Notes: generated by a model from the letters alone, not told the origin. A stretch of DNA of 64,000 nt from Miltoncostaea sp963771025 (GCA_963771025.1 CAVYRL010000004.1:186001-250000), one strand, 5' to 3'; positions 1 through 9,314 are shown, counted from the stretch's first letter. Numbers and translations are program-made.

Positions 1-25
1 CCGGCGGGGTGAGGGAAGCCGATCC

Positions 26-1306
26 CTAGGCCAGCGCCCCCGCGGCCTCCTCGATCCGGGCGAGGTCGGGCGGCTCGGCGATCGTTCGCCGCGCGCCGTC
101 GCGAACGCGACGGACCCGCCTGCGCAGCACCTCGACGCGCGCCGGATCGTCGGTCGCGGCGATCACGCGGCCGAGGGCGTCGAGGATGACCAGGGCCATG
201 GCGGCGTCCGCCTGTGCCTCCGCTTCCGCCGCTACCTGATCGATCGCCCGGCCGACGAGGCCGTCCCAGGTCGGCTGGTCGCGCAGCACCAGGGCCCGCC
301 CCCCCTCCACGATGCACTCGCCCAGCCGGCGATCGGCCATCCGACGCAGGAGGTCCGCGATCCGCAGGAGAGCCTCCTGGGCCGTGGTGGGGTCGTTGAT
401 GCCGGGCGACATCGCCCGCAGCGCGATGTCGGTCAGCTGGTCGATGCCGAAGGCGACGTCCTGCGTCAGGCCCCGCCGCGCCCTGAGGTCGATCGCCTCC
501 GCGGCCTCCCCGCTCTGCTCCGCCGACCATGACGGCCCGTAGACGAGGGCGACGGTCTCCCCCTCGGCGACGAAATCCCCCGGCCCCGGCACGACGACGA
601 TGGTCCCCCCGGCGGCCCGGGCGAGGTCCGCCAGACGCGGCTCATCGATGGTCCGCACGCGTCCGGATCGGGTTGCGCGCGCAACCGCTGACGGGGGCCC
701 GCCGGGCGCGGCCGGAAGGTCGCCGTGGCGGCGCGGCGGCAGAGTCCGCGCGATCGTCACGCGCGTTTCGTCCCACACGGCGTAGATCAGGCTCTCCACC
801 TGGATCTCCGTGGCCATGTGGTGGAAGAAGCCGATGAGCAGGCCGAGGGCGCCGATGGCGAGTAGGACGGCCAGCGTCACCGTGATGCCGGGTACGTGGT
901 CCACGCGGACGAGGCGGAGCGCCACGAGGGCATAGACGAAGGTCGCGACGAAGCCTGCGATCACGGCCTGCACGAAGCGGTCGCGGATGAAACGCCGGAT
1001 CGTCCGCGGCGAATACCCCTGGCCGGTCAGGGCGAGGACGGCGAGGGTCATGGAGAGGGTCACGCCGAGAACGGTCATGGACGCCGCGGCGACCGTCGAG
1101 AGCACCGACCGCGCGGCGGCCGCCGTGCCGCTGAACACCCAGTCGGGCTGGGCTCCGTGGTCGCTCAGGGCGCGATCGACCCGCGTGAGCGCCTCGGCGG
1201 CGAGGGCGGCGACCAGACCGCACACGACGGGCCAGAACCAGAGCCGGTCTCTCAGCTCGTCGAGGTATCTGGCGATGCGCCAGTTGGCGGAGGGGCGCGT
1301 CGGCAT
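26..1306 (-). CDS. DUF2254 family integral membrane protein
   Basis: This 426-aa protein matches the DUF2254 predicted membrane proteins in layout. Hydrophobic segments lie near residues 24-42, 62-95, 112-130 and 140-162 (for example the run VTLAVLLAIGALGLLIGFF), followed by a long soluble C-terminal half. That half carries the family-like stretch DQLTDIALRAMSPGINDPTTA near residue 290. The biochemical function of the family is not established. The ATG at 1306 has no strong ribosome binding site, so the start is fair rather than certain. It is transcribed leftward with the acyl-CoA ligase ending about 100 nt upstream, but nothing indicates a shared role. Confidence 0.82.
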   Translation of the reverse strand: MPTRPSANWRIARYLDELRDRLWFWPVVCGLVAALAAEALTRVDRALSDHGAQPDWVFSGTAAAARSVLSTVAAASMTVLGVTLSMTLAVLALTGQGYSPRTIRRFIRDRFVQAVIAGFVATFVYALVALRLVRVDHVPGITVTLAVLLAIGALGLLIGFFHHMATEIQVESLIYAVWDETRVTIARTLPPRRHGDLPAAPGGPPSAVARATRSGRVRTIDEPRLADLARAAGGTIVVVPGPGDFVAEGETVALVYGPSWSAEQSGEAAEAIDLRARRGLTQDVAFGIDQLTDIALRAMSPGINDPTTAQEALLRIADLLRRMADRRLGECIVEGGRALVLRDQPTWDGLVGRAIDQVAAEAEAQADAAMALVILDALGRVIAATDDPARVEVLRRRVRRVRDGARRTIAEPPDLARIEEAAGALA

Positions 1307-1408
1307 CCGTGGCGACGATACCCACTCTTCGGCGGCCGCAGACCCGGGCGCGCCGGCCGCCGCGCGTCACGGAGCCCGGCGGCGAGCTCGCGGCGAGAGG
1401 TCAGACGG

Positions 1409-3022
1409 TCACGTGGGCGGTCTTCCCGTCCGAGGTGATCGCGATGTTCGCTCGGAGGCCGGCGCCGCGTTCCCGGCCTGCGGCAGGCTCCCCTCGGCGG
1501 CCCGTCGCTTCAGCGCCACCCGGTCGAGCTTGCCGGTCGCGTTGAGCGGCATCGTCTCCAGGATGACGATCTCCTCCGGCGCCTTGTAACCGACGCGCGC
1601 GCGGGCGAAGCGGATGAGCTCCTGCGGCGTCGGGGGTGCCGCCGCCGCGTCCAGCGTGACGTAGGCGCGCACGTTCTCCCCGTGCAGGGGACTTTGCACG
1701 CCGACCACGCCGGCGCTCGACACGGCGGCGTGTTCCAGCAGGGCGCCCTCGACTTCCTGGGGGCAGATGTTCGAGCCGTCGTGGATGATGATCTGCTTCT
1801 GCCGGCCGTGGAACCAGAGATACCCGTCCTCGTCGGCGTGCATCACGTCCCCGGTGTCCAGCCAACCGCCGGCCGTCGCCTCCGGATTGTTCCAATAGCC
1901 GACCATGTTGCCGGGGAACCTGATCCAGAGACGACCTTCGACCCCGGGCGCCACCTCGCCACCCTCACGATCGCGCAGCGATGCCTGATACCCGGGTGCC
2001 AGGGGTCCGACCGAGCCGGGCCTCGGCGACGCCGGCGGGGTGACGGCCGGTATCCCGATCTCGGTCATCCCGTAGTCCTCGTCGATCGCCAGGCCGGTCA
2101 GCGCGGTGAACTCGTCCTCGAGGGCGCCCGACACCTTGTCGCCGCCCGAATAGCACGCCACCACCGAGGCGAAATCCTCGCGCCGGGCACCGTGATCGCG
2201 CGCGAGCACGTAGAGCGCCGACGGCAGCATCCAGATCTTGGTGGGCCCCTCCTCGCGGAGCAGGGGCAGGATCTCGTCGCCGTCGAAGGTCCGCGGCAGC
2301 ACCACCCTGCCGCCTGCGGCGAGCGTCATCAGCGACAGGTGGTGTCCGCCGACGTGCGAGGCCGACCCGCCGGGCAGCATCACGTCGCCGGGTCCCATCT
2401 CGAAGCTCGCGACGGCGCTGGCGATGATCCAGCCGAGTGTCTCGAAGCTGTGGCAGACGCCCTTCGGCCGTCCGGTGCTACCCGAGGTGAAGAACAGGAT
2501 CGCCGGGTCGCCGGCGGCCGGCGGGGCGGTATCGGGGCCCCGGGGGCCCGCGACGAGCGACTCGAAGCGCGGGCCGTCCCCGTCCTCGCCGTCGTCGTCG
2601 TCGGCGAAGCCGATCCGGCCGAGCGGCAGCGAGGACGCCAGCGCGCTGGTCTCGAGGTCGTCGCGGCGCTCGTCGTGCGCCAGCAGCACCCGGGCGCCGC
2701 CGACCGCGAGCGCGTGATCGATCTCCGGCGCCATGTAGCGGTAGTTGAGCGGCACGGCCACCAGGCCCGCCCTCATGCAGGCCAGGTAGTGCACAAGCAG
2801 CTCGGCCCGGTTCGGCATCAGCGACGCGATACGGTCGCGGGGCCGGAGCCCCAGGCCCAGATAGCCGGCGGCGAGCCGCCTCGTCATGTCGTCGAGCATC
2901 CGCCAGGTCCAGCGATGCCGCCGGGAGACGAGCGCGTCCGCGTCCGGCTTCGTCTCGAGGCCCGCAGCGAGGATCTCATGGAGCCGGATCGGCTCCTCCA
3001 GCGGCGGTCCGCTGATCGGCAT
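1409..3022 (-). CDS. AMP-dependent acyl-CoA synthetase/ligase
   Basis: This 537-aa adenylate-forming enzyme would activate a carboxylic acid with ATP and couple it to CoA. The sequence shows the P-loop-like motif FFTSGSTGRPKGV (about residue 177), the DYGMTEIG motif, the hinge region GWLDTGDVMHADEDGYLWF, and the C-terminal lysine motif NATGKLDR expected to contact the adenylate. The length is normal for the ANL superfamily. The last 35 residues are Arg/Pro/Ser-rich and look like an unconserved tail. It lies 71 nt downstream of a small protein on the same strand, so the two may be co-transcribed. The acid substrate cannot be told from sequence; fatty or aromatic acids are possible. Confidence 0.88.
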   Translation of the reverse strand: MPISGPPLEEPIRLHEILAAGLETKPDADALVSRRHRWTWRMLDDMTRRLAAGYLGLGLRPRDRIASLMPNRAELLVHYLACMRAGLVAVPLNYRYMAPEIDHALAVGGARVLLAHDERRDDLETSALASSLPLGRIGFADDDDGEDGDGPRFESLVAGPRGPDTAPPAAGDPAILFFTSGSTGRPKGVCHSFETLGWIIASAVASFEMGPGDVMLPGGSASHVGGHHLSLMTLAAGGRVVLPRTFDGDEILPLLREEGPTKIWMLPSALYVLARDHGARREDFASVVACYSGGDKVSGALEDEFTALTGLAIDEDYGMTEIGIPAVTPPASPRPGSVGPLAPGYQASLRDREGGEVAPGVEGRLWIRFPGNMVGYWNNPEATAGGWLDTGDVMHADEDGYLWFHGRQKQIIIHDGSNICPQEVEGALLEHAAVSSAGVVGVQSPLHGENVRAYVTLDAAAAPPTPQELIRFARARVGYKAPEEIVILETMPLNATGKLDRVALKRRAAEGSLPQAGNAAPASERTSRSPRTGRPPT

Positions 3023-3093
3023 CGTGCACCCCCGGCCGCCCGGGGCGGCCGGGGCGGCGATCCGCTCGGTCGTCCGCCCCCGGTCCCCCCCGG

Positions 3094-3363
3094 CTAGCGC
3101 TCGATGAAGACCTGGAGCGTTTCGACCTTGACGCCGTCGTGCTTCTCGGCCGCCGCGGCCTCGGGCGTCCCGAGCGCCCGCTGCAGGTCCTCGATGGACA
3201 TCGACTCCGGGAGTTCCAGCAGCACGGCCACGTGCGCGGGCGCCGCGGGGTTGACGAAGGTGCGGACGCCGACTCCAAGCGGCCCGAAGAATTCGGCCCG
3301 CCGCGGCGAGGAGAGCCAGTGCTCGGTGTCGTCCACCTCGTGGTAGCCGATGACGGTCGTCAT
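3094..3363 (-). CDS. Small conserved hypothetical protein, possible ferredoxin-like fold
   Basis: This 89-aa protein alternates predicted beta strands and helices (MTTVIGYHEV, AHVAVLLELPE, VKVETLQVFIER), which resembles small alpha-beta barrel (ABM/EthD-like) proteins. I do not recognise the family securely. The ATG at 3363 is preferred over a TTG six bases upstream because GAGG sits six bases before the ATG. It precedes the acyl-CoA ligase on the same strand. A role in small-molecule handling next to the ligase is only inferred. Confidence 0.6.
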   Translation of the reverse strand: MTTVIGYHEVDDTEHWLSSPRRAEFFGPLGVGVRTFVNPAAPAHVAVLLELPESMSIEDLQRALGTPEAAAAEKHDGVKVETLQVFIER

Positions 3364-3547
3364 GATCAACCTCGTTCTCTGGCGCGGGGCGGCGCTGCCG
3401 TCCGCGCGGTCGCAGGTCTGCTCCTATTCGGTGGACAACGCTCTCACCGTGTCCCTGGGGGGGTCAAATGTCCGGCCGGCCCCGTCGGGGTCCGCCCTGG
3501 AAGGCGCCCCGCCGGGGCGTGCCCGCAGGGCCTCTCCGGGGCGGCGA

Positions 3548-4576
3548 TCAGCTGCCGGCGGGCGGCCGAGCGTAGTCGGGGAGCCGGAAGCGTCTCCGAT
3601 AGGCCCCGGGAGGCAGGCCGACCATGCGACGGAACAGCCGCCGAAAGGCCGCGGGGTCCTCATACCCCACCTCCCACGCGATCCGCTCGACCGGTGAGTC
3701 GGTCCGCTCCAGGCGCCGCTTGGCCTCCTCAACCCGCAGTCGCTGCACGTACTCCACCGGTGTGTGGCCCGTCGCCGTCCGGAAGCGGCGCGCGAAGGTG
3801 CGGGTGGGGAGGCCGGAGCGGCGGCGCATCTCGCCGGCGGGTGCGGCGACCGCCGGGTGTGCGGCGATCCAGCGCTGCACCTCGGCGATGAGCGCGTCGC
3901 CGTGGGCCGTCGGCGGATCGAAGACGCTGTACGGCGCGAGGCCGTCGGTGTGCCACTGGAAGGCGAAGAAGCGCGCGACCGCCTGGGCGGCCGCCGCGCC
4001 GGCGCTGCGGGCGATGAGGTAGAGCGCCAGGTCGTTCCACGACGTCGACGCTCCCGAGCTGACCACCTCGCCCCGCTCGCCGCTCACCACCAGCACCCGC
4101 TCAGGATGCAGCTGCACCTTCGGGAAGCGGGCGCGGAAGCCGTCCGCGTAGTCCCAGTGGATCGTGGCCTCGCGGCCGTCCAGCACTCCGGTCTCGGCGA
4201 GCGGGAAGAGGCCCGAGCACGCCGAGCACAGCAGGGCCCCGCCCTCCCCCATCCGGGCGATCCAGTCCGTGATCTCGGGGTGGCGGCCGCCGCGCCATTG
4301 CCCGTCGGGCGCGAGGAGGGACGGCACCAGGACGACGTCGGTCGACGCCACCTCGTCCACGGCGCGGCGCACGTCGAGCGGAATGCCCGTCGCCAGCTCC
4401 ATGGGCCCGCGGCGGGCGGCGACGATCTCGACCGAGAAGGGCTCGGGGACCAAATGCGGATCCCGAGCCGGCACCGATCCGGCGGACGAGAGCACGTCGT
4501 GCAGCCCCATGAGGGTCGAGGGCATCGCCTCGGGCAGCGCGACGATGCTGACCCGGGTGGGCCCGGCCACGGCCAT
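3548..4576 (-). CDS. GlxA-type transcriptional regulator (DJ-1/PfpI domain plus AraC HTH)
   Basis: This 342-aa regulator has an N-terminal DJ-1/PfpI-like domain (about residues 5-185, with the CSACSGLFPLAETGVLDGR elbow region) and a C-terminal AraC-type double helix-turn-helix (about 225-335, including RRFRTATGHTPVEYVQRLR and IAWEVGYEDPAAFRRLFRR). This is the GlxA family layout, where the amidase-like domain senses a ligand. The frame stays open far upstream, but homology begins only at the ATG at 4576 (VSIVALPEAMPS), so I start there. It is divergent from the methyltransferase/thioredoxin-reductase-like pair at 4679, separated by about 100 nt, which makes that pair a likely target. Confidence 0.85.
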   Translation of the reverse strand: MAVAGPTRVSIVALPEAMPSTLMGLHDVLSSAGSVPARDPHLVPEPFSVEIVAARRGPMELATGIPLDVRRAVDEVASTDVVLVPSLLAPDGQWRGGRHPEITDWIARMGEGGALLCSACSGLFPLAETGVLDGREATIHWDYADGFRARFPKVQLHPERVLVVSGERGEVVSSGASTSWNDLALYLIARSAGAAAAQAVARFFAFQWHTDGLAPYSVFDPPTAHGDALIAEVQRWIAAHPAVAAPAGEMRRRSGLPTRTFARRFRTATGHTPVEYVQRLRVEEAKRRLERTDSPVERIAWEVGYEDPAAFRRLFRRMVGLPPGAYRRRFRLPDYARPPAGS

Positions 4577-4678
4577 GCCGCAGGGTGGCACAGATGGACC
4601 CCCTGTGGCCAACGGGCCCCTCGCGCGGGCCCGCCCGCGGCGGGACCATGGCCGCATCACACCAGGAGAGGAGAAGTG

Positions 4679-5749
4679 ATGACGGTCGATCAGGAGAGGT
4701 TGGGAGCGTTGCTGGAGCGCGTCGTCGGCGATCTGTCGGCCGGCTACGGCGGCGTCATGGTCAGCCTGGGCGACAAGCTCGGGCTCTACCGGGCGATGGC
4801 CGCGGCCGGCCCGCTCACGCCGGCCGAGGTGGCCGCCCGGGCCGGCTGCTCCGAGCGCTACGTGCGCGAGTGGCTGAACGCGCAGGCCGCCGGCGGATAC
4901 GTCGCCTACCACCCCGCCAGCGGGTGCTACGAGCTGACGACCGAGCAGGCGGCCGTGTTCGCCGACCCGGACAGCCCGACGTTCGTGCCGCCGGCGTGGG
5001 AGGTCCCCGCGTCGATGTTCCTCGACGAGGAGGCGACGATCTCGGCCTTTCGCACGGGCGGCGGCGTCGCCTGGAGCGATCACCACCCCCGCATGCACCG
5101 CGGGGTGGCCGGCTTCTACCGCAACGCGTACCGGGCGAGCCTCGTGACGGAGTGGATCCCGGCCCTGGAGGGCGTGGCCGAGGCCCTCTCCGCGGGCGCC
5201 CGGGTCGCCGACGTGGGCTGCGGGCACGGCCACTCGACGGTCGTCATGGCCGAGGCCTTCCCGGCGTCGACCTTCCACGGGTTCGACGCGCACCCGGCGT
5301 CGATCGAGGCGGCGCGGGCCAACGCGGCCGAGGCGGGCGTCTCGGACCGTGTCCGGTTCGATGTGGCCGATGCCCGCGCCCACGCGGGCGCGGGCTACGA
5401 CCTGATCTGCTTCTTCGACTGCCTGCACGACATGGGCGACCCGGAGGACGCGCTCGCCCACGCGGCGGCCGCCCTGGCGCCGGGCGGGACCGTGATGCTG
5501 GTCGAGCCCTACGCCGGCGACCGCGTGGAGGACAACCTGACGCCGGTCGGGCGCCTCTACTACGCAGCCTCCACGGCGCTCTGCTGCGCCCATGCCATCT
5601 CGGAGGACGGCCCGCAGGCGCTCGGCGCGCAGGCGGGCGAGGCGCGCATCGCCGAGGTCTGCCGGCGGGCGGGGCTCGCGCACCTGCGCCGGGCCGCCGA
5701 GACGTCCTTCAATCTGATCCTCGAGGCGCGCGTCGAGGCCGGACGATGA
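4679..5749 (+). CDS. Class I SAM methyltransferase with Rv2258c-like winged-helix N-terminus
   Basis: This 356-aa protein has an N-terminal winged-helix dimerisation region (residues 1-100, with CSERYVREWLNAQAAGGYV) and a Rossmann methyltransferase domain. The SAM-binding glycine motif VADVGCGHGHS is near residue 178, followed by FHGFDAHP and the post-motif CFFDCLHDMGDP. The arrangement is that of the Rv2258c-like methyltransferases, whose substrates are mostly unknown. The start at 4679 follows a strong purine-rich site (AGGAGAGGAG). Its stop overlaps the next gene's ATG by 4 nt (ATGA), so the two are translationally coupled. A close paralogue lies at 25067. Confidence 0.87.
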   Translation: MTVDQERLGALLERVVGDLSAGYGGVMVSLGDKLGLYRAMAAAGPLTPAEVAARAGCSERYVREWLNAQAAGGYVAYHPASGCYELTTEQAAVFADPDSPTFVPPAWEVPASMFLDEEATISAFRTGGGVAWSDHHPRMHRGVAGFYRNAYRASLVTEWIPALEGVAEALSAGARVADVGCGHGHSTVVMAEAFPASTFHGFDAHPASIEAARANAAEAGVSDRVRFDVADARAHAGAGYDLICFFDCLHDMGDPEDALAHAAAALAPGGTVMLVEPYAGDRVEDNLTPVGRLYYAASTALCCAHAISEDGPQALGAQAGEARIAEVCRRAGLAHLRRAAETSFNLILEARVEAGR

Positions 5750-6657
5750 CGGCGGACGTGATCGTCATCGGCGGCGGCCCCGCCGGCCTGAGCGCCGCCC
5801 TCGTGTTGGGCCGCGCTCGGGTCAACGTCGCGGTGGTGGACGCCGGCCGGCCGGCCAACCGGGTGTCGTCGGGCATCGGAGGCCTCCTCGGCCATGAGGG
5901 CGAGGCGCCCTCCGCGCTGAGGCAGCGGGCGCTCCGGGAGCTCGACGCGTATCCGGGCGTGCGGGTCGTCTCCGGGGAGGTCGAGGAGGCGGCCGCCCGC
6001 GACGAGGCGTTCGGCGTGAGGCTGCGCGACGGCACCGTGCTGCGCGCGGCGCGCCTTCTGCTCGCCGGGGGCCTGCGCTACGGCAGGCCCCCGGTGCCCG
6101 GCATCGACGATTTCTGGGGCACCAGCGTGTTCCACTGCCCCTTCTGCGACGGGTGGGAGGTGAGCGACCGCCCCCTGGCTGTGCTGGGGTCCGGCGCGCC
6201 CGCCGCGCACCTGGCGCTGCTGGTGGGGCGCTGGAGCGAGGACGTCGTGCTCTGCACCGACGGTCCGGCCGAGTTGTCGGCGGGCGAGCTCGAGCGGCTT
6301 CGGGCGAGCGCGATCCGCGTCCGCGACGAGCCGATCCGGGCCCTCGTCGGTCACGGTCCGCGCCTGGAGCGGATCGCGTTCGCCGCGGGCGCCGACGAGC
6401 CCCGCGCGGCCGCCTTCATCGTGCCCGACCTGTCGCTCCCGGACGGGCTGGCCGCCGGGCTCGGCTGCGAGGTGACCGACGACGGGCTGATCCGCGCCGA
6501 CGCCGACGGCCGCACCGGCGTGCCCGGGGTCTACGCCGCGGGTGATGCGGCCTCGCCGCTGCGGTCGGTCGCCATAGCGATCGGGGCCGGTGCCCGGACG
6601 GCCAAGGCCATCGTGCTCGACGCCGTACCGGCGCCGGCCGCCGCGGGCCCGGCCTGA
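5746..6657 (+). CDS. Thioredoxin reductase-like FAD/NAD(P) oxidoreductase
   Basis: This 303-aa flavoprotein has the N-terminal FAD-binding motif IGGGPAG (residues 8-14), a redox-active CPFC pair (Cys131 and Cys134) and the C-terminal FAD motif VPGVYAAGDAA. Length and layout match TrxB-type low-molecular-weight disulfide reductases and their dithiol-oxidase relatives. The second NAD(P) dinucleotide motif is degenerate (VLGSGAPAAH), so the physiological electron partner is uncertain. The start codon overlaps the upstream methyltransferase stop by 4 nt. A methyltransferase coupled to such an enzyme would suit thiol or natural-product modification, but that is inference. Confidence 0.85.
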   Translation: MTADVIVIGGGPAGLSAALVLGRARVNVAVVDAGRPANRVSSGIGGLLGHEGEAPSALRQRALRELDAYPGVRVVSGEVEEAAARDEAFGVRLRDGTVLRAARLLLAGGLRYGRPPVPGIDDFWGTSVFHCPFCDGWEVSDRPLAVLGSGAPAAHLALLVGRWSEDVVLCTDGPAELSAGELERLRASAIRVRDEPIRALVGHGPRLERIAFAAGADEPRAAAFIVPDLSLPDGLAAGLGCEVTDDGLIRADADGRTGVPGVYAAGDAASPLRSVAIAIGAGARTAKAIVLDAVPAPAAAGPA

Positions 6658-6849
6658 GCGACGATCGCCGAGGTCTCCCCAGAAGTCTCGGCGGCATTTC
6701 AGCGGCACGGCCCGGGGGTGCTCGAAGTCCCCCTCGATCCTTCGGTTCCGCCGTTGCTGTCGTCGGGCCGCTCGCGCCCCGAGCCGGCCCACCGGCGACG
6801 AGGGCCTCGCGGACCCGGGCGCTCGGCCCGGGCCCGCGGCGTGGCTCGG

Positions 6850-7680
6850 CTATGTGCGCCCGAGCAGTGAGACGCTGACGACCCCGTACTTGTCGCAGGC
6901 CTGCAGCGCGTGCTCGGTGAGGAACTCGTACTCGTTGTCCCGGATCGTCTCCACGCGCAGCCCGGCGTCCTCGATGGCCGCCGCGTAGCTGTCCTGTGGA
7001 ATGGCGCCGCCGATGCACGCCGCCCACAGGTCGGTGTTGCGACGGGTGCGCCCCACCAGGGGGCGGCCGCTGACGATGTCGGCCAGGGCGAGCCGGCCGC
7101 CGGGCCGCAGCAGCCGGGCCGCCTCGCGGAAGACGGTCGCCTTGTCCGGCGCGAGGTTGATCACCCCGTTCGACACCACGCAGTCGGCCACGCCGTCCGG
7201 CAGCGGGACGGATTCGATCCGGCTCGCGATCAGCTCGACGTTGTCCAGCCCGGCGGCGTCGCGCAGACGCGCCGACTTCTCCAGCTGGGCCGGGGTCATG
7301 TCGATGCCGATCGCCCGTCCACGCGCGCCCACCTGGACCGCGGCGCAGAACAGGTCGGTGCCGGAGCCGCTGCCGAGGTCGACGACCGTCTCGCCCTCCT
7401 GCAGGCCGGCCAGGTCGAAGTAGTGACCCACTCCGGCGAACGAGTCGATCGCCTCGGCCGGGATCCGGTCAAGGAGCGCCGGGTCGTAGCCCAGCGCCTC
7501 CGCCAGCGGCCGGCCGGTCAGGAAGTGGAAGTCGCCGTCGGGGTTCTCGGCGACCTCGGTGTACATCCGCTTGATCGCGTCCTCGAGGTACTCCTCGTCG
7601 ATCAGGTCGCGCGCGTCGAGCTGGGGCAGGGCCGCGTCCCGGTCGATCTCGTCCCGCTCGTCCCGCGTCAGCTCTCTCAT
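6850..7680 (-). CDS. ArsM-like SAM-dependent methyltransferase
   Basis: This 276-aa methyltransferase contains VVDLGSGSGTDLFCA (SAM motif I), AIGIDMTPAQLEKSA and the arsenite-methyltransferase-like block SNGVINLAPDKATVFREAARL. ArsM enzymes methylate As(III) using conserved cysteines. Here a cysteine is kept in the AACIGGA segment, but the usual SNCVINL cysteine is Gly (SNGVINL), so arsenic methylation is not assured. The ATG at 7680 has a good site (GGAGG, about seven bases upstream). It follows the DUF1326/DUF2182 cassette on the same strand, with a 159-nt gap. The alternative reading is a general UbiE-type methyltransferase. Confidence 0.78.
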   Translation of the reverse strand: MRELTRDERDEIDRDAALPQLDARDLIDEEYLEDAIKRMYTEVAENPDGDFHFLTGRPLAEALGYDPALLDRIPAEAIDSFAGVGHYFDLAGLQEGETVVDLGSGSGTDLFCAAVQVGARGRAIGIDMTPAQLEKSARLRDAAGLDNVELIASRIESVPLPDGVADCVVSNGVINLAPDKATVFREAARLLRPGGRLALADIVSGRPLVGRTRRNTDLWAACIGGAIPQDSYAAAIEDAGLRVETIRDNEYEFLTEHALQACDKYGVVSVSLLGRT

Positions 7681-7839
7681 GTCAACCTCCTCTCCATGGG
7701 CGGCGGGGGACGCCGCCCGGTCGGGGTGATCGTCCCACCTCGCTGACCGAAGCCGCCAGTCGGGGGCGGGGGCGGCGGCGCACCCAGAGGCCGCGCCTTC
7801 CCGTGTCAGGGCCCCCCGCATCGGATCCCGGCCGCCGCC

Positions 7840-8682
7840 TCAGCCCCCGTGCGGAGGTGATGCGGGGTCGATGGAGCCCATCGACATGCCCGACATCGAG
7901 CCGGGCTCGACCAGGCCGGGGACGCTCTCGGGCGCAAGCGCGATCGCCGCGCCCAGCGCGAGCAGGGCGGCGGCGATCGGGAGGGTCAGGCGCATCCCGG
8001 CGGGGAGGACCTTCTCGGCGAAGACGACCACCGCCACGACCGCCATCCAGGTGAGGCTCATCACCCCCACGGCGAAGAGGGCGAGCATCAGCCCCAGGCA
8101 GCAGCCGACGCACCAGGCGCCGTGCTCGAGGCCCATCGCGACGGCCCCGACCACCCCCGGGCGCCAGCGATGCATCACGAAGTGGAGCGGGGTCCTGCAG
8201 TGGCGCAGGCACGCCCGCTTCAGCGGGGTCAGCTGATAGGCGCCCGCGGCGGCCACCGCGGCGCCCGCGAGCCAGGGTCCGCCGCGGTCCCACGCGATGA
8301 CGTCCGGCGGGCGGGCGGCGATCAGCCGGAAGACGCCGTAGGCGATCAGTCCGTACGCCGACCAGGCGCCGAGGTATCCGAGCACGAACAACGCGATGGC
8401 GGCCGGCCGCGGCGGTCGGCCCCGGCCCCGCGCGCTTGCCGCCGCGCCCACTGCGACCACCATCGGCGCCGCCGAGGGCAGCATCATCGCGGCCATCATC
8501 GTGACCCAGACGCCGATGAACCAGCCGAGGCCGCCGAGGTCCGTGCCCGGCCCGGCGTCCATGCCACGCATGGTCGCGATCGTCGCGGCCCAGGTGACGA
8601 GCGCCACGGCCAGCAGCGCGGCCACGGTCGGGACGGTCCTCGGGCGCCACGCCCGCGGGGCGGGGGCCGCGAGCTGTCGCAC
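7840..8682 (-). CDS. DUF2182 predicted metal-binding membrane protein (copy A)
   Basis: This 280-aa protein has about six membrane segments. It shows the DUF2182 signatures WVTMMAAMMLPS, TPLKRACLRHC and GAWCVGCCLGLM. The cysteine clusters sit beside membrane segments. The C-terminus ends in a Met/Ser-rich tail (MSGMSMGS) and His, which suggests soft-metal binding such as copper; the metal is inferred. Because the DUF1326 gene ends at 8688, I start at the GTG at 8682, six bases on, which implies tight coupling. A second copy lies at 16374-17204 with the same gene order, so the two proteins probably act together at the membrane. Confidence 0.85.
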   Translation of the reverse strand: MRQLAAPAPRAWRPRTVPTVAALLAVALVTWAATIATMRGMDAGPGTDLGGLGWFIGVWVTMMAAMMLPSAAPMVVAVGAAASARGRGRPPRPAAIALFVLGYLGAWSAYGLIAYGVFRLIAARPPDVIAWDRGGPWLAGAAVAAAGAYQLTPLKRACLRHCRTPLHFVMHRWRPGVVGAVAMGLEHGAWCVGCCLGLMLALFAVGVMSLTWMAVVAVVVFAEKVLPAGMRLTLPIAAALLALGAAIALAPESVPGLVEPGSMSGMSMGSIDPASPPHGG

Positions 8683-8687
8683 GCTCG

Positions 8688-9314
8688 TCAGGACTCGGTC
8701 GAGGCGTAGGCGAACGTCGACTCGAAGGCGCAGCGACCCCTCAGGTCGAAGGACAGCGGCCCCTCCGCGACCTGGAGCACCTCGGCGACGTCCTCGACGC
8801 CGACGCGGCCGTGCCCCGGGATCACGCACGACACCGTGGCCTGATCGGGCACGGGGCCGCGGATCCGCACCTCCACCCGCCCGCCCGCGCGGAACCACCC
8901 CCGCCCGGGCGTGTGGTCGATCTCGATCGCCACCGGACGCCAGCCGAGGAACCGGCTCTCCTTCCAGGCCCACGGGAAGTGCTCGATCACCGTCCCCCCA
9001 CGCTCGCCGGTGAGGATGCCGACCAGCGCCTCCTGCTGCGCCGCGTCAGCGCACTCGTCGATGTAGAGGAAGAAGGTCCACGGGCTGCCCGGCTCGTCAT
9101 CGTCGTAGTGACACACCAGGACGGCGCCGAGGCCGGAGAGATCCACGTCTCCGCACCATCCGGAGTCCACCGCCCATGACAGGGCCCCCTGGCAGATCCC
9201 GTACGTCGAGCGCCCGCCGGCGATCCCGCCGATGCGCCGGCAGGGACAGATCGCCTCGCAGTTGCACGCCTCGAGGTAGGTGCCCGAGAGCGACCATTCC
9301 GCGCCGTCCGCCAT
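8688..9314 (-). CDS. DUF1326 domain protein (copy A)
   Basis: This 208-aa protein begins with the DUF1326 hallmark Cys cluster CNCEAICPC (about residues 17-25), followed by a mostly beta domain. There is no signal peptide or membrane segment, so it is probably cytosolic. The function of the family is unknown; the clustered cysteines point to a metal or a redox centre. It is the first gene of the DUF1326-DUF2182 cassette, and its partner starts six bases after its stop. A damaged paralogue of this gene is at 17209-17810. Confidence 0.85.
   Translation of the reverse strand: MADGAEWSLSGTYLEACNCEAICPCRRIGGIAGGRSTYGICQGALSWAVDSGWCGDVDLSGLGAVLVCHYDDDEPGSPWTFFLYIDECADAAQQEALVGILTGERGGTVIEHFPWAWKESRFLGWRPVAIEIDHTPGRGWFRAGGRVEVRIRGPVPDQATVSCVIPGHGRVGVEDVAEVLQVAEGPLSFDLRGRCAFESTFAYASTES

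Noticed and set aside
1401..1895. Alternative reading on the minus strand ending ANIAITSDGKTAHVTV
   Set aside because: It lies inside the acyl-CoA ligase, whose motifs (NATGKLDR) occupy the other frame; the tail is only a short coincidence, although it could mark a late frameshift in the ligase.
3548..5683. A 711-codon minus-strand gene covering the GlxA regulator and beyond
   Set aside because: Only the part from 4576 down shows homology; the upstream extension is antisense to the methyltransferase.
6658..6849. Minus-strand protein-like stretch with RRIEGDFEHPRAVPLKCRRD
   Set aside because: No start, no homologous pattern, and the interval is a 190-bp convergent gap; judged chance.
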